Assembly (NCBI GenBank): GCA_027490345.1
Contig: JAIXYF010000250.1
Coordinates: forward strand, 1 to 32,645
Length of the DNA: 32,645 nucleotides
DNA from: Novosphingobium sp.
Lineage (GTDB): Bacteria; Pseudomonadota; Alphaproteobacteria; Sphingomonadales; Sphingomonadaceae
Direction: 5' to 3'
Of this stretch, positions 23,840 through 32,258 are shown one piece after another. The notes beneath the pieces were generated by a model, which ran no database searches, was not told where the DNA came from, and saw only the letters and a program-made list of their open reading frames with translations. Position 1 is the first letter of the stretch. Each line of letters begins with the position of its first letter. A program made the position numbers and the translations under genes.

Positions 23840-25371
23840 TCGAAGCGCCAGCGTTCGGAATGGCCAGCATCTGGGCCGCCCATGCGCGCTTTGCGCCGGA
23901 CAAGATCGCGGCCATCTGCGGAGAGGGGCGGCTGTCATGGGGCGATTTCGACAAGGGCACCGCGCGCGTCGCCCATGCGCTGATTGGCATGGGGATCACC
24001 CACGACGAGCCTGTCGCGCTGGTCATGACCAATTCGCTCGACATGCTGCAAGTGATGTTCGGCATCGTGCGTGCGGGCGCCTGCATGGTGCCGATCAGCG
24101 GCCTGCTGACCGGCGCGCAGATCGCCACGATGATGGCCGATAGCGGCGCGCGCACCGTGTTCGCCTCGGCCAGCAACCGTGCGCTGGTGGAAGGGGCAGA
24201 CCTGCCCGAAGATATCCGCCGGATCGCCATCGGCTTCGTCGGCGAAGGCTGGGAGGATGGCGAAGCACTGCTCGCCGCCGCGGCGGAGAGCGATCCGGGC
24301 GTGACCACCCGCCCCGAAGACCGCTTCAACATCATCTACAGTTCGGGCACCACCGGCCTGCCCAAGGGTATCGTGCAGAGCCACGGCGCACGCACGCACT
24401 TCGCGTGGTCCAACGCGCTGGAGCTGGGCATGACGCGGGGCAGCGTCACGCTCGTCACCACGGCGCTCTATTCGAACGGCACGATGTTCATGGTGCTCCC
24501 GCCGCTGCTGCTGGGCGCCACGGTGGTCATCATGGAGCAGTTCAGCCCGGCGGGCGCGCTGGCGTTGATCGAAAAACACCGCGTGACCCACGCCTTCATG
24601 GTGCCGACCCAGTGCATCGTGACGCTCGACGATCCGGCGCTGGGCCAGCACGATCTTTCCAGCCTGCAGGCGCTGCTTTCTGCCGGTTCAGCGCTACGGC
24701 CCGATACGCGCGAGGCAGTCATCGAGCACATGACGCCGAATGTTTACGAGCTCTACGGCTTCAGCGAAGGCTTTGCGACCATGCGGGGGCCGGGGGACAA
24801 CCCGCAGCGTCCCGGCGCGGTGGGCCGCCCGGTGATCGGTTTCGACATGCGCATTGTCAGTCATGACGACCGCGAGGCGCCGCGCGGCGAAGTGGGCGAA
24901 ATCGCGGGGCGCGGGCTTGGCATGATGGCAGGCTATCACAACCGGTCCGACCTCGATGCCGCGATCCTGTGGCACGACGACGCGGGCACGGCCTACTTGC
25001 GCAGCGGCGATATCGGCATGATCGACGAGGAAGGCTTCCTCCACATCGTCGACCGCAAGAAGGACATGATCCTTTCGGGGGGCTTCAACATTTTCCCTGC
25101 AGACCTTGAGGCGGTGATCGGCGCGCACCCGGACGTGCAGGACGTGACCGTGATCGGCATCCCGCACCCCAAGTGGGGTGAGACGCCGCTGGCGCTGGTG
25201 ATCCCGCGCGGTGCACCGGATGCAGCAGACCTGCTGGAATGGGCCAATGCCCGCCTTGCCAAGACACAGCGATTGGCGGGGCTGGAATTTCGCACCGAAT
25301 TCCCGCGCAATGCGCTGGGCAAAGTGCTGAAGCGCGAACTGCGCGCGCCGTGGTGGGATGAAGCGAAATGA
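23836..25371 (+). CDS. Acyl-CoA synthetase (AMP-forming)
   Basis: Encodes 511 residues. The ATG overlaps the P450 stop (ATGA), implying translational coupling. ANL motifs are complete: SSGTTGLPKG (169-178), YGFSEG, DRKKDMILSGGFNIFP and Lys496 in NALGKVLKREL. It activates a carboxylic acid to a CoA thioester in the cytoplasm. Being between a P450 and a thiolase, it probably handles an acid made by oxidation of the pathway substrate, giving a CoA ester for chain shortening. It is clearly different in sequence from the ligase at 19659, so the region encodes two such enzymes, perhaps for different intermediates. Substrate is unassigned. Confidence 0.92.
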   Translation: MIEAPAFGMASIWAAHARFAPDKIAAICGEGRLSWGDFDKGTARVAHALIGMGITHDEPVALVMTNSLDMLQVMFGIVRAGACMVPISGLLTGAQIATMMADSGARTVFASASNRALVEGADLPEDIRRIAIGFVGEGWEDGEALLAAAAESDPGVTTRPEDRFNIIYSSGTTGLPKGIVQSHGARTHFAWSNALELGMTRGSVTLVTTALYSNGTMFMVLPPLLLGATVVIMEQFSPAGALALIEKHRVTHAFMVPTQCIVTLDDPALGQHDLSSLQALLSAGSALRPDTREAVIEHMTPNVYELYGFSEGFATMRGPGDNPQRPGAVGRPVIGFDMRIVSHDDREAPRGEVGEIAGRGLGMMAGYHNRSDLDAAILWHDDAGTAYLRSGDIGMIDEEGFLHIVDRKKDMILSGGFNIFPADLEAVIGAHPDVQDVTVIGIPHPKWGETPLALVIPRGAPDAADLLEWANARLAKTQRLAGLEFRTEFPRNALGKVLKRELRAPWWDEAK

Positions 25372-26618
25372 CAGACGCCTATATCGTCGGCAGCTATTCA
25401 AGCGCTTTCGGCAAGTTCCCGGATCGCAGCCACAAAGACCTGACGCGCGAAGTCTATCTGGGCGTGCTGGCCGATGCGGGGCTGGCGAGCGGCAACGATA
25501 TCGGCATGGCCTGGTTCGGCAACTGCGGCATGTGGACCGATGGCCAGGGCAGCATTCGCGGGCAGGTCTGCCTCACCCCGCTGGTGCGCGAGGGGCTGTT
25601 TCCCGAGCGGGTGCCGGTAATCAACGTCGAAGGCGGCTGCGCCACGGCCTCCATCGCGCTGCACGGCGCGTGGAAGGATGTGCTCAGCGGCCAGACCGAT
25701 CTCAGCATCGCCATCGGCGTCGAAAAGACCTTCAATCCTGCAAGCCCCGAGCGCACCAAACAGCTCTTCGATGGCGGGATCGACCAATATGACCCCGAAG
25801 AATGGTTGTCTTACTACGCTGCCGCCGGAGAAGCTTCGGGCAAGCCGTTCGAGCCGGGCCCGGGCCGCACGATCTTCATGGATACTTATGCCATGCAGGC
25901 CGCCTGGCACATGCGCACCCATGGCACCACCGAGCGCCAGATCGCCATCGCCTGCGCCAAGAACCACACGGCGTCCGTGCACAATCCCAAGGCGCAATAC
26001 CGCTTTGCCCTGACACCCGAAGATGTGCTGGCGGACCGCCCGGTGAGCTGGCCCCTCACCCGTTCGATGTGCGCGCCCATCGGCGATGGCGCTGCCGCCG
26101 CGCTGGTCTGCTCTAGCGCCTGGCTGGCGCGCCAACCCGCCGCCGTGCGCGCCCGCGCCGTGCGCATTGCCGCCAGCACGATGACAGCTGGCAAGTATCG
26201 GCGGCTGGACGAGCCGGGCCTCTCGCAGCTCGCCGCGCAGCGCGCCTATAAGGCTGCGGGGCTGACGGCGCAGGACATTCAGGTGGCCGAAGTGCATGAT
26301 GCAACCTCGTTCTGCGAAATTTACCAGTCCGAAATGCTGGGCTTTTGCGGCATCGGCGAAGGCGGGCGGCTGGTGGAAAGCGGGGCCACGGCGCTGGGGG
26401 GTTCGATCCCGATCAACCTTTCGGGCGGGCTTGTCAGCAAAGGGCATCCGGTGGGCGCGACGGGCCTTTCGATGATCGACGAGCTGATGCTGCAATTGCG
26501 CGGCGAGGCTGGCCCCCGGCAGGTGAGCGGCGCGCGCCTTGCGCTTGCTGAAAACGGCGGCGGGGTGATGGGCTTCGACGAGGCGGCGTGCTCGGTAATG
26601 ATCCTGCAGAAGGATTGA
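25368..26618 (+). CDS. Thiolase, SCP2/SCP-x type
   Basis: Encodes 416 residues and overlaps the ligase stop by four bases (ATGA). Thiolase-fold motifs: nucleophile Cys91 in NVEGGCATAS, VHDATSF (His310) and SGGLVSKGHPVGATG (His360). The final motif is ALAENGGG rather than the Cys-x-Gly of classical thiolases, as in the SCP2/SCP-x branch. That branch cleaves 3-ketoacyl-CoA with bulky or branched chains, for example sterol side chains, which points towards a branched or cyclic substrate. No DUF35/OB-fold partner gene lies beside it, although such thiolases often have one. Family assignment is firm; exact reaction is inferred. Confidence 0.88.
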   Translation: MTDAYIVGSYSSAFGKFPDRSHKDLTREVYLGVLADAGLASGNDIGMAWFGNCGMWTDGQGSIRGQVCLTPLVREGLFPERVPVINVEGGCATASIALHGAWKDVLSGQTDLSIAIGVEKTFNPASPERTKQLFDGGIDQYDPEEWLSYYAAAGEASGKPFEPGPGRTIFMDTYAMQAAWHMRTHGTTERQIAIACAKNHTASVHNPKAQYRFALTPEDVLADRPVSWPLTRSMCAPIGDGAAAALVCSSAWLARQPAAVRARAVRIAASTMTAGKYRRLDEPGLSQLAAQRAYKAAGLTAQDIQVAEVHDATSFCEIYQSEMLGFCGIGEGGRLVESGATALGGSIPINLSGGLVSKGHPVGATGLSMIDELMLQLRGEAGPRQVSGARLALAENGGGVMGFDEAACSVMILQKD

Positions 26619-27220
26619 TGCGCATGGCTGCGACTGCCCGGAAACTTGAAACGCGCGCCAGCGAAAGCCGGGGCGAAAACCGGCGCGAGGCGCTGCTTGA
26701 TGCCGCCGCCGCCATGTTCGCCGCCAAGGGCTATGATGGCACCTCGATCCGCGACATTGCGGGTGCGGTGGGGATGCTGCCCGGATCGCTCTACTATCAT
26801 TTCAAATCGAAGGACGAGCTGCTGCTGGCGGTCTACCGCAACGGCGTCGCGCGCTTCGAAGCCGCCATCGATGCGGCGCTGGGCAGCACGGCAGGAGATC
26901 CCTGGCAAGCCATCGAGGCTGCCTGTGCGGCGCATCTGGCCATCCTGCTCGATGGCGGAGACTATGCGCGGATCGTCAGCCCCGAATTCGTGCGCTCGTT
27001 CCCGCCTGATATGGTGCCGGTGCTGAACGCCGAGCGCGACCGCTATGAGCGCCACTTCGAGAAGCTGATCGCCGCCCTGCCGCTGGATCCCGAAACGGAC
27101 CGCTGGCTGTTCAAGGTGGCGCTGTTCGGCAGCCTCAACTGGTCGCAGACCTGGTATCGCAAGGGCCGCTACACCCCCGGCGATCTGGCCAGCGCGTTTA
27201 TCGCGATGCTGCGGAAATAG
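26618..27220 (+). CDS. TetR-family transcriptional regulator
   Basis: Encodes 200 residues from an ATG overlapping the thiolase stop (TGATG), with AGAAGG at 26608-26613; a second ATG at 26624 is possible. The N-terminal DNA-binding region is typical: REALLDAAAAMFAAKGYDGTSIRDIAGAVGM..GSLYYHFKSKDELL, with the helix-turn-helix near residues 43-62. The C-terminal ligand-binding part is variable, as expected, and resembles KstR2/FadR-like TetR proteins that respond to acyl-CoA. As the last gene of the P450-ligase-thiolase operon it is likely a repressor of its own operon through the palindrome at 22523-22542. Family is certain; ligand and operator are inferred. Confidence 0.9.
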   Translation: MRMAATARKLETRASESRGENRREALLDAAAAMFAAKGYDGTSIRDIAGAVGMLPGSLYYHFKSKDELLLAVYRNGVARFEAAIDAALGSTAGDPWQAIEAACAAHLAILLDGGDYARIVSPEFVRSFPPDMVPVLNAERDRYERHFEKLIAALPLDPETDRWLFKVALFGSLNWSQTWYRKGRYTPGDLASAFIAMLRK

Positions 27221-27242
27221 CGTTTCTTGCGGGCGGTCAAGC

Positions 27243-30197
27243 CTAGTTCCCGACCAGCACGAACGGCGCCCATGTAGCCGGATGGGCCGCACCAGCCAGC
27301 TTCGTATCGCGGATGATGGCAAGCTGGCTGCGGCGCAAAGCCTCCGCGCGGGAAAGCCCGCGCGCGACGCCGCCGAGTGTGCCGAGCGTGAGCCGGCTGG
27401 TCACGTCATCGCGCACCGGCCAGTGCGAGAGCAGCAGCGAGCGTGCGCCTGCCGCCACGAACGAGCGCGCCAGGCCCGAAAAGGTCGGCGCGCTTTCCCC
27501 ATCGCCCGCGCTGGTATCGCAGGCTGAAAGGATCACCCAATCAGCATCGAGCCGCAGCTTGGCAATTTCCGATGCCGTGAGCAGGCCGTCATCGTCCTCG
27601 CCAGGCTTGTCTGGCGGGGTAAGCACGAGCGCCGGTTCCACCAGATCGCGAAACGCGCCGCCAACAAGGCCGTGGGTGGCAAAGGCTATCACGCTGGCCT
27701 GATCGAGCGGCGCGGCCTTGACCGCCGTCTCGGTCGCGTCCGCGCCGATCAGCAGCGTGGGCTGGCCGGAAAAGCCGCTGGCCATGCTGCGCAGTTCGTC
27801 CGCTGCACCGGGCAGGCTGGCCAGTTCGCGCAAAGCCCGCGTGCTCGTATCGCCCGAACGCAACAGGCGTGCAGCACGGGTGGCCAGCCGCACGGGCTGC
27901 CCCAACACGGGCGCGCCGATCCCGGCAAAGCGCTGCTGCTTGCCTGCCCTTGCCGCGCGGTCGGCACCGGAGCGAGCGGCCAGCGGCGAGGCGGACAGCG
28001 GGACGGACACCGCGTGGCGCAGCGCCAGCCACTGCGTGCTGCGCAGCGCGCCCTGATCATCATCAGCGCCTTGCGGGGCCTGCGTGACCAGCGCGGAAAA
28101 CGGGAGTGAGGCGAGGCTGCCGGTGGCCAGAATGCGAAGGTCCGGCGAGGATTTCACCGCATCGCGCACGGCTTGCGGAAACAGCGCAAGATAAAGCGCA
28201 TGGGCCGCTTTGCGATCAAAGGCGCCCTGCCCGCTGGCCAGAAGGCCGCTTTCGATCGAACCGCGCATCCGCCGCTCAAGCTCCAGCAGTTCGCGCGGGG
28301 CGATGGCCGTCTCGCCAGTCACCGCGCCCGTGGGCGTTACGGCGAGGACGACGAGGCCGTCCTCATCCTGCCCATAAAGCACGATGGCCTGGCCCTTGGA
28401 AAGGGATGTCTGAGCGGCGGCCAGCGCAGCCGGTTCCACCGCTGTCTGGACCGAATACCCAGGGATCAGCGCAGCAAGGCGGGCATCCTCGGTGCGCAGC
28501 TTTTCGTCAATCGCGGCAAGCTGGCGGTTGATGCCGTCTGCCGCATCGCCCTTGCCCGCGGCCACTTGCGTGTTGAGCGCGCGGCGCAGGCGCGCGCCAT
28601 CGGTGGCGAGCGCCTGATAGCGGCGGATCGCTTCGGTCGCCTCGGGCGTATCGGCCGCGCGCAGCAGCGCCAGGCTCGACATCGCGCTTTGCAGATCGCC
28701 CAAGTTGGCAAGCTGCAGCGCCTCAAACGCCAGTGCGGCATCGCCTGCCGCCATGGCGAGGCGCGCCTGCTGGACGAACAGGAAATGGTATTGCTCTGCC
28801 AGCCGGGTCACTTCGGCACGCGGCGTCGCGCGGTCGAGCAGGCGCGCGCGGGCGGGCGCCAGAATGGTGCGCACGCGCGCCAGCGCTCCGGCCGGATCGC
28901 CTTTGCGCAAGGCGATCATTTCGCTTAGCACCAGCCCGCCAAGCCGCCGGGCGTTGGAATCAAGCGCACGCGCCTGAAAGGCCGCATTGGCGTGAGCGAG
29001 CAGAGCCAGCGCCTCATCGATGCGGTTGTTCGCGGCATATTCGCGCGCAAGGTTCACTTCGGCCAGAAGAATGTCCGGATGCTCGGCCGAAGCGGCGCGC
29101 TCCTTGCCGATCCGCACCGCCTTTTCGCGCAAGGCCAGCGATGCAGCCTTGTCACCGCGCCAGGCGGCCAGCCGCGCCAACTGGCCAATGGCGGTTGCGG
29201 CAATGGTGGGATTGTTGCGGTTGTCGCTGGACTCGAAGATCTGCGCGGCGCGTTCGTAAAACGGCAGCGCTTCTTCTTTGTGGCCGGAGTTATCCAGCGC
29301 AAAGCCCAGTGCGCTATAGGAAAAAGCAATATCCGGATGGCCCGCCGGATAGGCCTTCACCCGCAGATCGAGCGTGCGCCGGATGACCGGGATGGCCTGC
29401 GCATAGAGCCCGGAATCGTTGAGCGAGGAGCCGAGCTGGTTGAGCGCCGCCATCGTGACCCGGTGGTCTTCGCCCAGCCGGGTCTCGGCCCAGACTGCCG
29501 CTTCGCGCGCGGGTTCGATCGACGATGCCGTATCGCCCGATTGCACGAGGAGCGCCGCGAGGCTGAGGCCGAAGATGGCGGGCTGTTCCAGATCATCGCC
29601 CGAGAGCCCAGCGTGGCTGCGGGCAAGGCGCAGCGCCTCGCGCACTCTGGGCAGGGCCAGAAGCGGCTCACCGCGCCGAAAATCGATCAGCGCGAGGCCA
29701 TAAAGCGCCGAGGCATACTCGAAGCTTTCGGCCCCGGCGGTTTGTTTGGTCAGATCAAGCGCGCGCAGCTTGTAGCGGGTCGCCTCGTCCAGCTTGCCAA
29801 GCGAGGAATAGAGCGAGCCGATATTGTTGACGAGTTCGGCGCGGTCGGGCGTCATCGCATAAGGGCCGCCCTCCAGCTCGGCTTCGAGCCGGTGGTAGAT
29901 CGCCAGAGCTTCGTCATAGCGGTCCAGCCAGAACAGCGCGTTGGCGCGGCTTGCTTCGGCATAGATCATGTCGAGCCGCGGAACCTTGCCGGCCTTGCGC
30001 GCGCGGGCGAGCACCGCATCGATCTTCGCCAGCGCTTCGGCTGGCTTGCCCGCCGTGTCCATGCTCTTGATCGCGCGGACTTCCTCAAGCAGCCCGCTGC
30101 CAGCTTGCACCGGCGGCGGGCTGGCGGCGTATGCTGATGGAGAACCGCCTGCAAGGGCCGCCGATGCCAGAAGGGCCGCCCAGATCATTCTCGCCAT
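27243..30197 (-). CDS. Exported TPR-CHAT protein (caspase-like peptidase fold)
   Basis: Encodes 984 residues from an ATG that gives a clean signal peptide (MARMIWAALLASAALAGG, cleavage near AYA at residue 24); upstream in-frame starts reach 30287 but would bury it. Residues about 45-450 are TPR repeats (for example AELVNNIGSLYSSLGKLDEA and AFSYSALGFALDNSGHKEEAL), then a helical stretch to about 610. The CHAT domain covers about 610-984 with the catalytic dyad His842 (FATHG) and Cys893 (SACDT), both intact. CHAT domains are caspase-HetF relatives; several are proteases activated by TPR sensing. An exported form would act in the periplasm or beyond. It follows a lipoprotein gene and a two-component system on the same strand. 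Confidence 0.9.
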   Translation of the reverse strand: MARMIWAALLASAALAGGSPSAYAASPPPVQAGSGLLEEVRAIKSMDTAGKPAEALAKIDAVLARARKAGKVPRLDMIYAEASRANALFWLDRYDEALAIYHRLEAELEGGPYAMTPDRAELVNNIGSLYSSLGKLDEATRYKLRALDLTKQTAGAESFEYASALYGLALIDFRRGEPLLALPRVREALRLARSHAGLSGDDLEQPAIFGLSLAALLVQSGDTASSIEPAREAAVWAETRLGEDHRVTMAALNQLGSSLNDSGLYAQAIPVIRRTLDLRVKAYPAGHPDIAFSYSALGFALDNSGHKEEALPFYERAAQIFESSDNRNNPTIAATAIGQLARLAAWRGDKAASLALREKAVRIGKERAASAEHPDILLAEVNLAREYAANNRIDEALALLAHANAAFQARALDSNARRLGGLVLSEMIALRKGDPAGALARVRTILAPARARLLDRATPRAEVTRLAEQYHFLFVQQARLAMAAGDAALAFEALQLANLGDLQSAMSSLALLRAADTPEATEAIRRYQALATDGARLRRALNTQVAAGKGDAADGINRQLAAIDEKLRTEDARLAALIPGYSVQTAVEPAALAAAQTSLSKGQAIVLYGQDEDGLVVLAVTPTGAVTGETAIAPRELLELERRMRGSIESGLLASGQGAFDRKAAHALYLALFPQAVRDAVKSSPDLRILATGSLASLPFSALVTQAPQGADDDQGALRSTQWLALRHAVSVPLSASPLAARSGADRAARAGKQQRFAGIGAPVLGQPVRLATRAARLLRSGDTSTRALRELASLPGAADELRSMASGFSGQPTLLIGADATETAVKAAPLDQASVIAFATHGLVGGAFRDLVEPALVLTPPDKPGEDDDGLLTASEIAKLRLDADWVILSACDTSAGDGESAPTFSGLARSFVAAGARSLLLSHWPVRDDVTSRLTLGTLGGVARGLSRAEALRRSQLAIIRDTKLAGAAHPATWAPFVLVGN

Positions 30198-30279
30198 TTT
30201 CTGCCCCGCTCCACCTTGGTCAACCACCGGGTTGCCACCTTTTTCCGCAAACATACAGACCGCGCCCGCCCCCACGCGC

Positions 30280-30882
30280 TCATTCAATCACCAGATAATA
30301 CGTCGCCGCCATGCCGGAGGCATTGGTGAGGACAATCTCGAAGCGGCTGCTGAACAGCGGGGTCCAGTTGCATTCGCGGCTGGGCGTCCGGCCCGGCGGG
30401 CAGACGGGCCGCGCATCGGTATCCAGTACGATGAGATCGAGCGCGGCCTGACCACGCGTGGCCACGGCAACCCGCGCCGCGCGGCCCCCGTCGAACAGCT
30501 GGGGGAGCCGCACCGAGCCGCCGGGATCGAGCGTCCCGGCGCGGTAGGCAGGGCCAAGCACGCGGCCCCTGTAGGGCGCCGTGCGCGGCATCTGCGCCCG
30601 CAGTCGCCACGGCGCCACCGGATCGGCCTGATCCGCCGCTGGCCGCGCGCCCATGGTATCGAGCGCCGCGATCAGTGCGCCGAGCCGCTGCGGCTGGTCT
30701 TGCGCGGCATCGGCTTCAGCCAGGATCTGCGCAGCAGTCGCCGCCCGTCCGGCACCTGCGGGAATCGCCGCACCCACGGAAACACCGCGCCCGCCGGGCG
30801 GCAAGGGGCTGGTGGCACAGCCCGAGGCGAGCGCCGCCAGAAAAATCAGAGGCATCAGCACTACGCCCGTCCGCAGCTTCAT
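30280..30882 (-). CDS. Predicted lipoprotein linked to the CHAT gene
   Basis: Encodes 200 residues with a lipoprotein signal (LASGC, Cys22). The mature part has an Ala/Pro/Gly-rich stretch, then about 120 residues ending in strand-rich sequence (SSRFEIVLTNASGMAATYYLVIE) that recalls small beta-sandwich or pre-peptidase-like domains; this similarity is weak. Two Cys flank a short loop near residues 160-170. Its start overlaps the histidine kinase stop (ATGA), and the CHAT gene starts about 80 bases after its end. That order suggests a membrane-anchored partner of the exported CHAT protein. No named family is recognised. Confidence 0.75.
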   Translation of the reverse strand: MKLRTGVVLMPLIFLAALASGCATSPLPPGGRGVSVGAAIPAGAGRAATAAQILAEADAAQDQPQRLGALIAALDTMGARPAADQADPVAPWRLRAQMPRTAPYRGRVLGPAYRAGTLDPGGSVRLPQLFDGGRAARVAVATRGQAALDLIVLDTDARPVCPPGRTPSRECNWTPLFSSRFEIVLTNASGMAATYYLVIE

Positions 30883-32258
30883 GGTGCAGGCTCCAGCACG
30901 AACCGCGTGCCGGTGGGCACATCCGCCAGCCGCAGCGAGAGGCCGTGCCGCTGGGCAATCGCGCGCGACAAAGCAAGGCCAAGGCCATAGCCCGGCTTTT
31001 CGGCCGGCAGCGCAGCGCGGGCGAAACGCTGGAACACCCGCTCACGCTCAGCGGGCGGGATGCCCGGGCCATCGTCTTCCACTGTCAGGCGCGGACCCGG
31101 AGCGAGCGTCAGCCGCACATGGCCGCCCTGAGGCACATACTTGATCGCGTTGTCGAGCAGGTTGGAAACAAGGCGCGTCATCTGCATCCGTTCTGCCAGC
31201 ATTGTCACACCGGGCGCAATGACGGTTTCCCAAATCAATCCGGCTTCCTCCATGCTGGCTTCGTAAAGCTCCGCCAGCTCGGTCAGCAAGGCGGAGAGAT
31301 CGATTTCCACAAGTCCGGCCAGATCGCCCCGTCGGCTTTCGGCCGAAGCGATATCGAGCAGCGAATCCAGCATCGATGCAAGGCTGCGAATATCCTCGCG
31401 CGCATGGGCCAGCGGGCCGCCCGGCGGCTCCGGCCGTTCGCGCATCAGGCCGCCCAGGCGGTTGTCCAGATGCATCAGCGGCGTGCGCACTTCATGCGCC
31501 ACATGTTCGGAAACCTGCTTGTAGGCCCGGATGAGCTGCGCCTGCCGCGCCAGCAGCCGTGCGCCGTGGCCCGCCAGTTCATCGATCTCGTCCGCCCGGC
31601 GTTGGCTGGCCGGAAAGCGGGCCGCATGGCCATCTGCCGCCGCGCCCAGCGCAGCATTGAGCGCGTTCATCCGCTGGGCCAGATGCCGCGACGTCATCGA
31701 TGCCGCCAGCGCCACCGCCGCCACGATCGCCGCGCCCACGCTGAGGAAGGCGGCCGAGAGCACGAACAGCGCCGAGCGGTCCTGCGCATATTCACGCGCC
31801 ACGAGCAGCCGCAGATCAGGCGCCAGCGCCGTGCCCTGAGCATAGACCGAGGTGCCATCCGCCAGTGTGATGAAGCCTTCTTCGGAACGAGCGGCGTTGA
31901 GCTGCGGCCAGCGCTGCTGATCCCCCGCCAGCCGCTTTCCCGCGCCATCGGCCAGCAGATAGTGCGATTGCCGGGCATCGAGGCTGACCACCGCCTGCCG
32001 GTCTGCAACGCGGCGCCGAAGTTCCTCGCGCCCGCCGGTGACAAAGATATCGATCAGCCCGGCCATGTCGGTGGAAACCGTCGCCGAAAGCGAAGCACGG
32101 GTCTGGCGCTCCACGACGATCATCGTCACGGCAAACAGCACGGCCACGGCAAACCCGGCGATGGTGATCGAGGCGGCAGCAAGCTGCCCGAAAACCGAGC
32201 GCTTGCCTCGCCGGGTGTGCCGCCCCGGTGGTCGTCCTGCTGCGGTGACGGCAGTCAT
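30879..32258 (-). CDS. Sensor histidine kinase with HAMP region
   Basis: Encodes 459 residues. Two membrane helices (about 27-49 and 163-186) enclose a periplasmic sensor of about 115 residues, followed by a HAMP-like linker (187-240). The H box is VAHEVRTPLMHL (His255), then NLLDNAIKY (N box), VEDDGPGIP (G1) and GYGLGLALSRAI (G2). This is a classical EnvZ/QseC-type kinase architecture. Its ATG overlaps the response regulator stop at 32255-32258 and its stop overlaps the lipoprotein start, so all are in one operon. The periplasmic sensor suggests it responds to an envelope or external signal, perhaps controlling the CHAT and lipoprotein genes themselves. Confidence 0.92.
   Translation of the reverse strand: MTAVTAAGRPPGRHTRRGKRSVFGQLAAASITIAGFAVAVLFAVTMIVVERQTRASLSATVSTDMAGLIDIFVTGGREELRRRVADRQAVVSLDARQSHYLLADGAGKRLAGDQQRWPQLNAARSEEGFITLADGTSVYAQGTALAPDLRLLVAREYAQDRSALFVLSAAFLSVGAAIVAAVALAASMTSRHLAQRMNALNAALGAAADGHAARFPASQRRADEIDELAGHGARLLARQAQLIRAYKQVSEHVAHEVRTPLMHLDNRLGGLMRERPEPPGGPLAHAREDIRSLASMLDSLLDIASAESRRGDLAGLVEIDLSALLTELAELYEASMEEAGLIWETVIAPGVTMLAERMQMTRLVSNLLDNAIKYVPQGGHVRLTLAPGPRLTVEDDGPGIPPAERERVFQRFARAALPAEKPGYGLGLALSRAIAQRHGLSLRLADVPTGTRFVLEPAP

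Noticed and set aside
22262..23938. Minus-strand open frame of 558 codons opposite the P450
   Set aside because: Antisense to a P450 with all haem and helix-I motifs; no domain in the translation.
28992..30137. Plus-strand open frame of 381 codons opposite the CHAT gene
   Set aside because: Antisense shadow of TPR-coding sequence, without motif or ribosome site.
27243..30197. Calling the CHAT protein part of a CRISPR-linked (gRAMP) or gasdermin defence system
   Set aside because: No gRAMP, CRISPR array or gasdermin-like gene is nearby and the protein carries a signal peptide, unlike those cytoplasmic proteases.
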